17,534 bases of DNA from an uncultured bacterium (GCA_938008595.1 CALLKD010000008.1:1-17534); one strand, 5' to 3'. Shown: positions 1-6,575, counted from the first letter of the stretch. A program made the numbers and translations. The notes: generated from the sequence alone by a model not told the origin.

Positions 1-60
1 AGATTCAATATCCATAAAATACATCTAATGTTAGTAAATAACCGGACTCCGTTCCTGAAG

Positions 61-93
61 CCGCATGAAAGTCCTCTAGTGACTCTCGTGCGG
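61..93 (-). other. Hairpin across the atpB stop codon
   Basis: The arms 61-73 and 81-93 can pair over 13 positions with one G-U wobble and one mismatch, around a 7-base loop. The atpB stop codon (76-78) lies in the loop. On the minus strand, the direction of atpB transcription, no U-tract follows, so it does not look like a standard intrinsic terminator. It could be an mRNA stability element or a translation-coupling structure between atpB and the next atp gene. Confidence 0.45.
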
Positions 94-822
94 ATCCATG
101 ATCGCAAGCTTGATAAAGAACAAGGTCAACATTGAGAAGACGATGGCCTGAATAAGCCCAATAAACATTTCAAACGCCATAAATGGCGCAGGAAGAATGA
201 AGGGAACGAATGAAGAAATAACGAGAATCATTACCTCACCTGCAAAGATGTTTCCAAAAAGACGGAATGAGAATGAGATAAGACGACCTAGGTTACTCAA
301 GAATTCTATAAGCCCCACTACAAAATTCACTGGTGAGCTAAGCGTAACATATTTACTAACGTACTTAAACGCACCAAGGGCAGCAATACTCGTGATTTCA
401 ATGGTAAAGAAGGCAATAAATGCCAGTGCAAGAGTGAGGTTTAGGTCTGCCGTTGGGGTATGAAGAAACGGTATAAGCCCATGGCCCTCTCTAAGACCAA
501 CTGAACCAACACCAGGGAAGAACTCCAGCTCGTTAGCGGTGAAGATGAAAAGAAAGATAGTAGCAAGGAGTGGAAAGAATCTTCGCGCAAGCACCTCGCT
601 ACCAAGCGTTTCTGCTATGTAGTCCATTGCACCTTCAAATGCCCATTCAATAGCGGTCTGGAGTTTCCCTGGAATGAGGGAGATAGTGCGGCGGAAGTGC
701 ACGGCAAAGCCAATGAGGAGTATGAGCACTAGCCAGCTCATGAGGAGCGCATTGGTAATAGGGAAACCAAAAAAGCTGCCAAGCTCCTCTGCTTTAAGGA
801 CAACATGTACGCCAGAATCCAT
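76..822 (-). CDS. atpB: F0F1 ATP synthase subunit a
   Basis: This is the membrane stator subunit of F0, which forms the two proton half-channels beside the c-ring. About 248 residues and five to six hydrophobic segments are visible. The diagnostic helix carries SFRLFGN, whose Arg (R187 from the start chosen here) is the family's essential arginine (E. coli R210). The last helix has Gln225 in an IQAIVF context, matching E. coli Q252. The family signature TADLNLTLALA precedes them. I chose the ATG at 820-822 because the protein then begins MDSGVHV, and a TACACT hexamer lies 8 bases upstream. An in-frame GTG at 868-870 would add 16 residues but has no clear ribosome binding site. The rest of the atp operon would lie beyond the left edge of the window. 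The stop is TAG. Confidence 0.95.
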   Translation of the reverse strand: MDSGVHVVLKAEELGSFFGFPITNALLMSWLVLILLIGFAVHFRRTISLIPGKLQTAIEWAFEGAMDYIAETLGSEVLARRFFPLLATIFLFIFTANELEFFPGVGSVGLREGHGLIPFLHTPTADLNLTLALAFIAFFTIEITSIAALGAFKYVSKYVTLSSPVNFVVGLIEFLSNLGRLISFSFRLFGNIFAGEVMILVISSFVPFILPAPFMAFEMFIGLIQAIVFSMLTLFFIKLAIMDPHESH

Positions 823-830
823 TTGCGTAG

Positions 831-836
831 AGTGTA
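831..836 (-). promoter_or_regulatory. Candidate -10 box of atpB
   Basis: TACACT on the minus strand, 8 bases before the ATG at 822. The same hexamer sits 6 bases before uvrB. Transcription from here would give an mRNA with essentially no 5' leader. I see no convincing -35 element. Confidence 0.4.
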
Positions 837-875
837 CCAGACGTAAGATTATTTCGAAAATCAGCCTCACCGTCG

Positions 876-881
876 TATAGT
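876..881 (+). promoter_or_regulatory. Candidate -10 box of the 891-1727 gene
   Basis: TATAGT lies 9 bases before the ATG at 891, so the predicted transcription start falls within a few bases of the start codon. This argues against the in-frame GTG at 882, which directly abuts the hexamer. Confidence 0.4.
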
Positions 882-890
882 GTGAAGAAG

Positions 891-1727
891 ATGAAGCAAA
901 GAATCCTTCTCACCCAGGTACTGCCACTGGCACTTACGCTTGTTGTCGCCTGCCTTTTCACCGCTATTCTCTACGCAGAAATTACCGTACTAAACATATT
1001 CACGCCAAGTGATATTTCTACAAAGATTCGTCTCGTGGATGTGGGTATTGGTCTCACTATTTACCTAAAGACGTCAATTGACTTTGCCATCTTCATGGGA
1101 GGACTCATGCAGAAGAATCCGGGATGGAAAAGTCGTATTGCTATTGAAATCGGTACTGCTGCAGGAAATGCACTTGGCACCATGGCCATCCTATTTATCT
1201 GGGCTTTCTTTAAGGAGGTGGAGTGGCTGCTTGCGATCATGATCGTCATTGCCTCGTTAGTGCTCGTCACACTTGCTGAAGATGGTCTTGAGCACGCAAA
1301 GGCTGCTGATAAGGGGTACCCGTATATCTTTAGAAAGATTGTTTCAATCTTTGAACGCTTCCTTCGCTTCACAAACCTCATCGCTCGTCCAATTGTAAGT
1401 CGCATACTGCCAGTAGGCGGTCTACAGAGTGTTACCAAGGCAACGTTCTGGTCGCTCATGTCTTTTGCCTTCCTTATTCCCTTTGTGCTTGGTCTTGATG
1501 ACTTTGCCGGCTATGTTCCCTTGTTCTCACTCGTCAATATCTTTGGCTTCTCTATTGGCGTGTTCTTTGCACATGCTCTACTAAATGCCTTTTTGTACCT
1601 ATCACCAGACCGCACCATACGCGCAGTTAAAAACCCAATCATCTCACTTGTGGGAAGTATTGCCTTTATCGGCCTTGCAGGACTTGGTATATACGAAGCT
1701 ACAAAGCTTCTCCTTGGTCTTCACTAA
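891..1727 (+). CDS. Polytopic inner-membrane protein, possible CadD/LysE-like transporter
   Basis: About 278 residues with six to seven hydrophobic segments. I do not recognise it with certainty. Two acidic motifs are buried in helices: SIDFAIFMGG (D64) in the first half, and GLDDFAGYVPLF (D203, D204) in the second. Their spacing and look recall the paired motifs of CadD/LysE-superfamily efflux proteins, where such Asp residues help move cations. That is inference from pattern only. A central stretch, LAEDGLEHAKAADKG, followed by a basic amphipathic region, is probably a cytoplasmic loop. The start is set at ATG 891 because a TATAGT hexamer lies just upstream; a GTG at 882 would add three residues. 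It is transcribed divergently from atpB and converges on tRNA-Ala. It ends in tandem stops, TAA TAG. Confidence 0.8.
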   Translation: MKQRILLTQVLPLALTLVVACLFTAILYAEITVLNIFTPSDISTKIRLVDVGIGLTIYLKTSIDFAIFMGGLMQKNPGWKSRIAIEIGTAAGNALGTMAILFIWAFFKEVEWLLAIMIVIASLVLVTLAEDGLEHAKAADKGYPYIFRKIVSIFERFLRFTNLIARPIVSRILPVGGLQSVTKATFWSLMSFAFLIPFVLGLDDFAGYVPLFSLVNIFGFSIGVFFAHALLNAFLYLSPDRTIRAVKNPIISLVGSIAFIGLAGLGIYEATKLLLGLH

Positions 1728-1730
1728 TAG

Positions 1731-1803
1731 TGGACCCGATCGGATTTGAACCGACTGCCTCTTCCATGCCATGGAAGCGCTCTACCAATTGAGCTACGGG
1801 CCC
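1731..1803 (-). tRNA. tRNA-Ala (anticodon GGC)
   Basis: A 73-base cloverleaf with a 7-bp acceptor stem (GGGCCCG with CGGGTCC), a D-arm, the anticodon stem CTTCC/GGAAG around loop ATGGCAT, and a T-arm with loop TTCAAAT. The anticodon is GGC. Position 3-70 is a G-U pair, the alanine identity element. The discriminator is A and is followed by CTA, so CCA must be added after transcription. It starts 11 bases after the stop of the upstream same-strand gene (1815-2324), so the two may share a transcript. Confidence 0.96.
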
Positions 1804-1814
1804 GTACCTAGATA

Positions 1815-2324
1815 CTACTTAACTTTCTTGAGAGCCTCAAGGTCAGTGAGAATACGACGTACGTCTTCAGTAAGCTTTTCAAGGTCAGTTGCCTGCTTCT
1901 TATCGCGTACCTCTTCCTCCTTGTCGTCTTCGGTAAGCTCTTCGATGTCATCGCTCAATTCCTCGAGCTCTTCCTGAATCTCACCCACATCTTCACTCAT
2001 CTCTTCAATGTCCTCTTGGATCTCCTCCATGTCTTCTCCAAGCTCTTCAACGTCTTCCTGAATCTCCCCAATGTCTTCCTCCACTTCACGGAGACTCATG
2101 GTGTTTGCGTTAACAGTCATCTGAATGAAGATGGCAAGATATATTGCCTCAAGAGAAACAACCGTAGTGAGCACGAGAAGCACGGTGTTTAGGTCTGCAA
2201 GGCCAAATAGCGCTACGGCAAAGGAAAGTATAAAAAATGCAGTATGCAAAAGAAGCGACATTGGAGAGCCAATGCCAGAGATGAATTTTTCAATCGGTGT
2301 GCGTGGTGGAAGCACTTTTTTCAT
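1815..2324 (-). CDS. Two-helix membrane protein with acidic heptad coiled coil
   Basis: 169 residues. Residues about 24-70 form two membrane helices; the second contains VVSLEAIYLAIFIQ then VNAN, resembling DUF1003 or low-affinity iron permease proteins (VLSLEA or LIQNTQN types). Which one is unresolved. Residues 83-133 are a near-perfect run of seven 7-residue repeats, EDIGEIQ, EDVEELG, EDMEEIQ, EDIEEMS, EDVGEIQ, EELEELS, DDIEELT. This predicts a long, strongly acidic cytoplasmic coiled coil, followed by a mixed-charge helix ending in LKKVK. It is probably an oligomeric membrane-anchored scaffold, but its function is unknown. A TAGAGT box sits 6 bases before the ATG. It is divergent from mltG and followed closely by tRNA-Ala(GGC). 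Confidence 0.85.
   Translation of the reverse strand: MKKVLPPRTPIEKFISGIGSPMSLLLHTAFFILSFAVALFGLADLNTVLLVLTTVVSLEAIYLAIFIQMTVNANTMSLREVEEDIGEIQEDVEELGEDMEEIQEDIEEMSEDVGEIQEELEELSDDIEELTEDDKEEEVRDKKQATDLEKLTEDVRRILTDLEALKKVK
1926..2078 (-). repeat. Tandem 21-base repeats encoding acidic heptads
   Basis: Seven consecutive 21-base units, each coding for a heptad of the type EDhxEhx (h = I, V, M or L). The bases have diverged while the heptad register is kept exactly, so selection acts on the coiled coil and not on the DNA. Confidence 0.85.
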
Positions 2325-2330
2325 ATAAAT

Positions 2331-2336
2331 ACTCTA
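2331..2336 (-). promoter_or_regulatory. Candidate -10 box of the coiled-coil membrane protein
   Basis: TAGAGT on the minus strand, 6 bases before the ATG at 2324. A TGGACA (minus strand, 2352-2357) lies 15 bases further upstream as a possible -35. This implies a leaderless mRNA. Confidence 0.5.
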
Positions 2337-2361
2337 CAGTAAAATATTCACTTTGTCCAGT

Positions 2362-2380
2362 TATGCACAGTATGTGCGTA
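2362..2380. promoter_or_regulatory. Inverted repeat in the mltG divergent promoter region
   Basis: TATGCACA-GTA-TGTGCGTA: 8-base arms around a 3-base centre, with one wobble position. It is midway between two divergent start codons and has no adjacent T-tract. It could be a regulator-binding site; no regulator gene is nearby. Confidence 0.35.
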
Positions 2381-2419
2381 CTTCCCCACACATCGGTCAT
2401 ATATGGAGGAGTAATAAGG

Positions 2420-2425
2420 TAGAAT
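2420..2425 (+). promoter_or_regulatory. Candidate -10 box of mltG
   Basis: TAGAAT 9 bases before the ATG at 2435. A purine run (GGAGGA, 2405-2410) lies 24 bases before the start codon, too far to serve as its ribosome binding site. No good -35 is seen. Confidence 0.35.
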
Positions 2426-2434
2426 ACGTATATC

Positions 2435-3520
2435 ATGCCAGCTCCGCGCTACACCGGTACACTCATGCCTCGGCCGAAGAATAAGAGTAAGCAGTCAAAG
2501 GTAAAGAGTCTTACCGTGCGCATACTCCCTGTCTTTATTCTCTTCGGCGCTCTTGGTGCAGGGCTTTTTTCTCTCCCTCTTCTTTTGGGAGAAACTGCCC
2601 TATGGGGACAAGGAACACAGGTTGCTGATGTTGAGCCGTCATATAACTCATTTCCGGTAACGGTTGATCCAGAGAATAAGACGATTACGCAAGACCCGCG
2701 TGTTGAAAAATTGCTTGCTACGCGCCCATCAAACCTCGGTGCATCTGTAGGAGTGCTTGGTATGGTTGCCATAGAGTTGGCTTCACAAATAGCAAACCTT
2801 CCTGGCTACCAGCTTATTGCTAGTGCCGTAGGTATTAATAACCTATACGTAGTCATACATCCTGGTTCTCGCACTGAACAAGTTGCTAATAGCTTTGGCT
2901 CTGCACTTTCATGGACCACATCAGACAAGACAGCCTTTTCAACAAGTCTTAGAAAGCTTCACCCCACCCTACAGGAAGGCTCAGTAGTACCCGGCATATA
3001 TTTTGCAAGTGTTAGTAACCCGCATGACGTAGCAACTCTTGTTGATACCCGTTTCCAAGAGCAGATAGTAAGTAAGTACAGCAGCACTACAGCAGAGCAA
3101 GTACCACTCAAAGATGCCCTTACCATTGCCTCTCTTCTAGAGCGTGAAGCGGGAGGTTGGGACGACATGCGCCTAATCTCTGGTGTTATCTGGAACCGTC
3201 TTTTTATTGGTATGAAGCTACAGATTGACGCTACTCTTCAGTATGCAGAAGCAAATGGGGCTAAGGGAAAGACAGGATGGTGGCCATCTGTAGAGCCTAA
3301 GGATAAGTATATAAAGTCTGCATATAACACGTACCAAAATGCAGGTCTCCCACCGGGACCAATTGCAAATCCATCAGTTGCTGCAGTACTTGCTGCGCTT
3401 AACCCTAAGAAGACAAACTGTCTCTTCTATTTCCATGATGCAAATGGAGTATTCCACTGTTCAGTTACGTATGAAGAGCACGTAAAGATGTTGAAGCAAT
3501 ATTACGGGCAGGGTCGGTAG
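2435..3520 (+). CDS. mltG: Endolytic murein transglycosylase MltG (YceG-like)
   Basis: 361 residues. MltG is a membrane-anchored lytic transglycosylase that cuts nascent glycan strands and so sets strand length in peptidoglycan synthesis. The N-terminus is basic (residues 11-28). One membrane helix follows at about 29-51, then an outward-facing domain. The catalytic block is at residues about 230-275: IASLLEREAG, with E236 matching the catalytic Glu of E. coli MltG, then VIWNRL, IGMKLQIDATLQYA. The family's C-terminal motif NAGLPPGPIANPS and the TYEEH segment are present. An alternative ATG at 2465 would remove 10 residues; I keep 2435 because of the TAGAAT box upstream. The gene ends in tandem TAG TAG and stands alone on the plus strand. 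Confidence 0.95.
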   Translation: MPAPRYTGTLMPRPKNKSKQSKVKSLTVRILPVFILFGALGAGLFSLPLLLGETALWGQGTQVADVEPSYNSFPVTVDPENKTITQDPRVEKLLATRPSNLGASVGVLGMVAIELASQIANLPGYQLIASAVGINNLYVVIHPGSRTEQVANSFGSALSWTTSDKTAFSTSLRKLHPTLQEGSVVPGIYFASVSNPHDVATLVDTRFQEQIVSKYSSTTAEQVPLKDALTIASLLEREAGGWDDMRLISGVIWNRLFIGMKLQIDATLQYAEANGAKGKTGWWPSVEPKDKYIKSAYNTYQNAGLPPGPIANPSVAAVLAALNPKKTNCLFYFHDANGVFHCSVTYEEHVKMLKQYYGQGR

Positions 3521-3572
3521 TAGGTCACCAAATAATGTTCAACATTCTTGCGAACTCTTGAGTCTTCTTCGG

Positions 3573-3645
3573 TGGACCGTACAGGATTCGAACCTGCGAC
3601 ATCTACATTGCAAATGTAGCGCTCTACCAACTGAGCTAACGGCCC
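3573..3645 (-). tRNA. tRNA-Ala (anticodon UGC)
   Basis: A 73-base cloverleaf. The acceptor stem is GGGCCGT with ACGGTCC, the anticodon stem CTACA/TGTAG surrounds loop TTTGCAA, and the T-loop is TTCGAAT. The anticodon is TGC. A G3-U70 pair is present. The discriminator A is followed by CCG, so the CCA end is not encoded. It starts 12 bases after the ddl stop on the same strand. Together with tRNA-Ala(GGC), this window carries two alanine tRNAs, which between them can read all four GCN codons. Confidence 0.97.
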
Positions 3646-3657
3646 TTAGATAAGACT

Positions 3658-4635
3658 TTACCGTTTTTGCTTCGCAAGAGCAAGCCCCACAATATGGGAT
3701 AAAAACTCAGCCATACTAACCCCAACTGCCTGGAGAGCACGGGGCATAAGTGAGCCTTTGGTTAAGCCCACATCGCTTGCTGTATTAATCTCAAGGAAGT
3801 AAATACCGCGTGGCGTAACGATAAAGTCAGTGCGGGAGTAGTGGTGCTGCCCTGTTGCGGTGTGGACGGCGCGAGCAATCTCTGCAAGCTCTTCCTTCTC
3901 TTTGTCGCTAAACTTTCCAGGGCATAGTTCAGTAGACGCGCCGCTATACTTAGCCTCGTACGAAAAGATCCCATCATGGGGAATGATCTCCACCACGGGC
4001 AGAGTGTATAGGTCTGTACCACGTAGCCCTTCAACAACACCAACACTGGCTTCACGTCCCTTTATGTACTCCTCAATGAGTACGCCTTGTGCGCCGTCAG
4101 CAAAGAGGCCAGTAACTGCCTTGTGCACGTCAGCAAATCCAGAGGCAAGCGTAGTGCCCACTGAAGAGCCTCCGGTAACCGGCTTAACAATGACGGGTTG
4201 AATAAAGCTACGTACTGCTTCACGTACTTTTACATCCACTTCGTCTCCCTGCTCTATAAACTGATATTTTGCAGTCTTAACACCAAGTGCCCGTGCGTGT
4301 TCTTTTGCAAGCACCTTATGCTTTGCCATGTGCGCGTGGTGCGTACTAGCGCCAATATACGGAATTCCATACTTCTCAAGCAAGTGCTGCATGGATGATT
4401 CATCAGACGGCGAGCCATGGAGAAGAATCATGGCTACATCAGTAGTTGGTAGTACGCGGTCAGGGGTGGTGGGTAGTCCCCGCTCATGCCATGTGCCATT
4501 TCGGTCTATGTAAATATCACGTACGGTGTACTGCTCTCGTGGAAACTGCTGCAGCACATGCATGCCACTCTTAAGTGAGATCTCATGTTCATTACTTGTG
4601 CCTCCACGCAGTATCGCTACGTTGATACTATTCAT
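3658..4635 (-). CDS. ddl: D-alanine--D-alanine ligase
   Basis: 325 residues, an ATP-grasp enzyme that makes D-Ala-D-Ala for peptidoglycan precursors in the cytoplasm. Visible motifs are the N-terminal RGGTSNEHEISLKSG (E18 region, D-Ala binding), HGSPSDE, the ATP-binding K151 with glycine loop GGSSVG (155-160), IEEYIKGREASVGV, R268 in YSRTD, and the metal ligands in FLEINT (E282, N284). The usual NTxPGMTxxS segment reads NTASDVGLTKGSL, two residues longer, but keeps the Ser-Leu pair (S295, L296) that contacts the second D-Ala. It begins 26 bases after the uvrC stop. A TATACT box lies 7 bases before its ATG, so it probably has its own promoter inside the uvrC-ddl unit. tRNA-Ala(UGC) follows after 12 bases. 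Confidence 0.95.
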   Translation of the reverse strand: MNSINVAILRGGTSNEHEISLKSGMHVLQQFPREQYTVRDIYIDRNGTWHERGLPTTPDRVLPTTDVAMILLHGSPSDESSMQHLLEKYGIPYIGASTHHAHMAKHKVLAKEHARALGVKTAKYQFIEQGDEVDVKVREAVRSFIQPVIVKPVTGGSSVGTTLASGFADVHKAVTGLFADGAQGVLIEEYIKGREASVGVVEGLRGTDLYTLPVVEIIPHDGIFSYEAKYSGASTELCPGKFSDKEKEELAEIARAVHTATGQHHYSRTDFIVTPRGIYFLEINTASDVGLTKGSLMPRALQAVGVSMAEFLSHIVGLALAKQKR

Positions 4636-4642
4636 GCCTATG

Positions 4643-4648
4643 AGTATA
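4643..4648 (-). promoter_or_regulatory. Extended -10 promoter of ddl
   Basis: On the minus strand, CTTTGCTATACT followed by 7 bases and ATG. TGC before TATACT makes a consensus extended -10 element. The same 12 bases precede the response-regulator gene. Transcription would start at or next to the ATG, giving a leaderless mRNA. Confidence 0.65.
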
Positions 4649-4661
4649 GCAAAGAAAAAAT

Positions 4662-5957
4662 CTAAGCAGTGCGCATTCTCTTTGACCTGGCTGCTCTGTG
4701 ACGCATGAGTGAGAACCGATGTGCTTCTGAGTTTGCGAGTACGGCATCTGCGTCAGCTATACCAGCTCTACGAGCCCCTATAACCTCCCTAGGGCGGTGC
4801 TTATCATCCTTTACGACCGCAACTACCGGAACACCAACACCAACCTCCTGCAGCACTTCCTCTGCTGCCTTCTTGTGCGTCTTTCCCCCGTCAACCACAA
4901 AAGCTTTTGGCAGAGGCCATTCAGTGTGTCCTAGCCTTCTTGAAAGTATTTCCTTTAACGATGCAATGTCGTCATTGGTAGACTTCCCACCGACTCCTTG
5001 AATGTTGAACGCTCTATACCCCTTCTTCTGTGGCAGGCCGTGCTCAACAACCACCATCACGCCAATGGCATTGGTGCCACTTATGTGCGCAGTATCATAT
5101 GCCTCAATACGTGGCCCACTCATATCGTCATCCTTATCTTCACGAATAAGAGACACATCCTGCACGTGATCAATGGCGTATAGTTGCTTGCGTATACGAG
5201 CTGCCTCCTCAAAGTCTTCCTTCTTCGCCGCTGCCTTCATGTCCTTTGTTAGGGTCACCCTGAGTGCTCCTACTTTTCCGGAAAGAAAGAGCGACACGTT
5301 TCGAATAGACGTGGCATATTCTTTCGTATCCATGTACCGCGGGTACTGCCCAATCTGCCTATTAAACTCAACCTTAGCTTGTAGGTGCTTATTTGTCTTT
5401 GCTTCCAATGTTCCAATTGCCTTTTCATTAATAGTAATTGGACGCTCAGTGTCATAGAACGGGAAGATCTTACGTATGAGTCTAAGCGCTGTACGCAGCT
5501 GTGCTCCTGACACAAAGGGACCATATGAGTCGGTGAAGCGTATACCATTGCTGCCAATCCATGTCTTCTTTTTAAAATCAATTTCACCTCCTCGAATAAC
5601 CAGCACTCGCGGTACCGGCTCCTTTGTAATGACCGCATACAAAAATGTCTTATCATCCTTCCCAATAGCATTTGCAGGAGGGGTGTGGAGGCGTATGAGA
5701 GCAGCCTCACGTACCAGTGCTTCCAGTACGGTGGGTGTGGTTTCAAACTGTACGGCATCTGCCTTAGTAACCATGTCTACAATACGTGGCCCGCGGGTTG
5801 CCATGAGCTCTACGTCAAAGTACGAGCGAACACGGTCACGTAGACTCGTGGCCTTTCCTATGTACAGTATCTTCTTTGACTTCCCCCTTCCTTGGGTAAA
5901 GGTATACACCCCAGGAACATCAGGAAGTGCAAATCGTTCTATGTCAGAGCGCTCCAT
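4662..5957 (-). CDS. uvrC: Excinuclease ABC subunit C, short form without cysteines
   Basis: 431 residues, against about 600 for typical UvrC, the dual-incision nuclease of nucleotide excision repair. The N-terminal GIY-YIG domain is intact: GVYTF (16-20), LYIGKATSLRDR (31-42), E84 in LVREAAL. A UVR motif for UvrB contact is at about 239-262. The RNase H-like 5'-incision domain keeps its catalytic residues: D288 (EAYDTAH), D356 (VVDGGK), H413 (SEAHRFSL). The protein stops at SKRMRTA, just where the tandem helix-hairpin-helix domain should begin. The region between the nuclease domain and UVR, where other UvrCs bind a 4Fe-4S cluster through four Cys, has no Cys; the whole protein has none. ddl follows after 26 bases, so no hidden frame continues it. 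A TAGTAT box lies 6 bases before the ATG. Confidence 0.93.
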   Translation of the reverse strand: MERSDIERFALPDVPGVYTFTQGRGKSKKILYIGKATSLRDRVRSYFDVELMATRGPRIVDMVTKADAVQFETTPTVLEALVREAALIRLHTPPANAIGKDDKTFLYAVITKEPVPRVLVIRGGEIDFKKKTWIGSNGIRFTDSYGPFVSGAQLRTALRLIRKIFPFYDTERPITINEKAIGTLEAKTNKHLQAKVEFNRQIGQYPRYMDTKEYATSIRNVSLFLSGKVGALRVTLTKDMKAAAKKEDFEEAARIRKQLYAIDHVQDVSLIREDKDDDMSGPRIEAYDTAHISGTNAIGVMVVVEHGLPQKKGYRAFNIQGVGGKSTNDDIASLKEILSRRLGHTEWPLPKAFVVDGGKTHKKAAEEVLQEVGVGVPVVAVVKDDKHRPREVIGARRAGIADADAVLANSEAHRFSLMRHRAARSKRMRTA

Positions 5958-5963
5958 ATTTAG

Positions 5964-5969
5964 ATACTA
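5964..5969 (-). promoter_or_regulatory. Candidate -10 box of uvrC
   Basis: TAGTAT on the minus strand, 6 bases before the ATG at 5957, consistent with a leaderless uvrC mRNA. It is back to back with the promoter proposed for the plus-strand gene at 6036. Confidence 0.5.
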
Positions 5970-5977
5970 CCCAAATG

Positions 5978-6005
5978 TTGACATTCTCGCCATCTGCTTT
6001 AGGGT
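5978..6005 (+). promoter_or_regulatory. Candidate sigma-70-type promoter of the 6036-6530 gene
   Basis: TTGACA (5978-5983), a 16-base spacer, then TAGGGT (6000-6005). The -35 is consensus; the -10 is weak. Transcription would start near 6012, leaving a short leader that contains the ribosome binding site. Confidence 0.45.
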
Positions 6006-6024
6006 ACGGAAGGAACAACAAATC

Positions 6025-6028
6025 GGAG
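6025..6028 (+). promoter_or_regulatory. Ribosome binding site fixing the GTG start at 6036
   Basis: GGAG followed by 7 bases and GTG. It is one of the few good Shine-Dalgarno sites in the window, and it supports GTG 6036 as the start. Confidence 0.55.
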
Positions 6029-6035
6029 ACAAGCA

Positions 6036-6530
6036 GTGGCTGCAGCCATCGAACAACCGTACACGGTGCTTATTGAACTCATCAAGATTGCTGAGTCACA
6101 CGGCACTACAACCGTCGGCTCAAGACATGTGGAGGGTGTACAGAAAACCGTCTTCTCTACCTTTCCAAAGATCTTCTATTCAAAGGAGGGCAAGGCGCGG
6201 GGCATTGATCCGAACGTGCACAATCGTTATCAGACGCTCATCAATCAATTGAAAGACAAGCTGGCGCTAGGTGACAAATTTCAAACACCAAGCGGCATCT
6301 CAGTCTTCAGCCCTCCGGCGACCAAGGATGGTACGCCCATTAACCCGGACCTCCGCTACATTCAAATGAGGTTCGGCAAGGAGCAAAGAATCATCGGCTG
6401 TATATATGTGGTCGTGAAGACGCGCAATGCGCTACTCGGCAACTTCTCAGCCAACATATACTGGGACTGCTGCTGGCACGGGGCCGGAAGGGGCAGGTTT
6501 GATCCAGGCTCCTTGGAGCTCTTGGTATAG
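6036..6530 (+). CDS. Unrecognised 164-residue orphan protein
   Basis: I do not recognise a family. The protein appears soluble and basic, with no signal peptide or clear membrane helix. Residues about 6-25 and 60-78 look helical. A block at 107-133 (LRYIQMRFG, then IIGCIYVVV) looks like beta strands. A CC pair near 145 precedes a Gly/Arg-rich tail, GAGRGRFDPG. The frame is supported by a GGAG site 7 bases before GTG, a TTGACA upstream and a strong terminator 11 bases after the stop. Codon use is richer in G/C-ending codons than the flanking uvrA and uvrC. It lies divergent from uvrC and convergent with uvrA, the only plus-strand gene between 3520 and 13059. It may be acquired. What it does is unknown. 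Confidence 0.7.
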   Translation: MAAAIEQPYTVLIELIKIAESHGTTTVGSRHVEGVQKTVFSTFPKIFYSKEGKARGIDPNVHNRYQTLINQLKDKLALGDKFQTPSGISVFSPPATKDGTPINPDLRYIQMRFGKEQRIIGCIYVVVKTRNALLGNFSANIYWDCCWHGAGRGRFDPGSLELLV

Positions 6531-6541
6531 GCAGAACATTG

Positions 6542-6575
6542 GGGCGGCGTACACCGGTACGCCGCCCTATTTCTT
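6542..6575 (+). terminator. Intrinsic terminator of the 6036-6530 gene
   Basis: An 11-bp perfect stem (GGGCGGCGTAC, loop ACCG, GTACGCCGCCC) followed by the T-rich TATTTCTTT. The right arm ends in the uvrA stop codon (6567-6569, minus strand). It may also slow transcription leaving uvrA, but there is no T-tract on that side. Confidence 0.88.

Noticed and set aside
1695-1710. GAAGCT-ACAA-AGCTTC hairpin as a terminator for tRNA-Ala(GGC)
   Set aside because: Only six base pairs, no T-tract on either strand, and inside the coding end of the membrane-protein gene.
3533-3545. AATGTT-C-AACATT palindrome after mltG as a terminator
   Set aside because: Loop of one base and no T-tract; no better terminator is visible for mltG.
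5476-6252. 258-codon plus-strand open frame
   Set aside because: Antisense to the uvrC 5' half and then out of frame with the better supported 6036 gene; no start signal.
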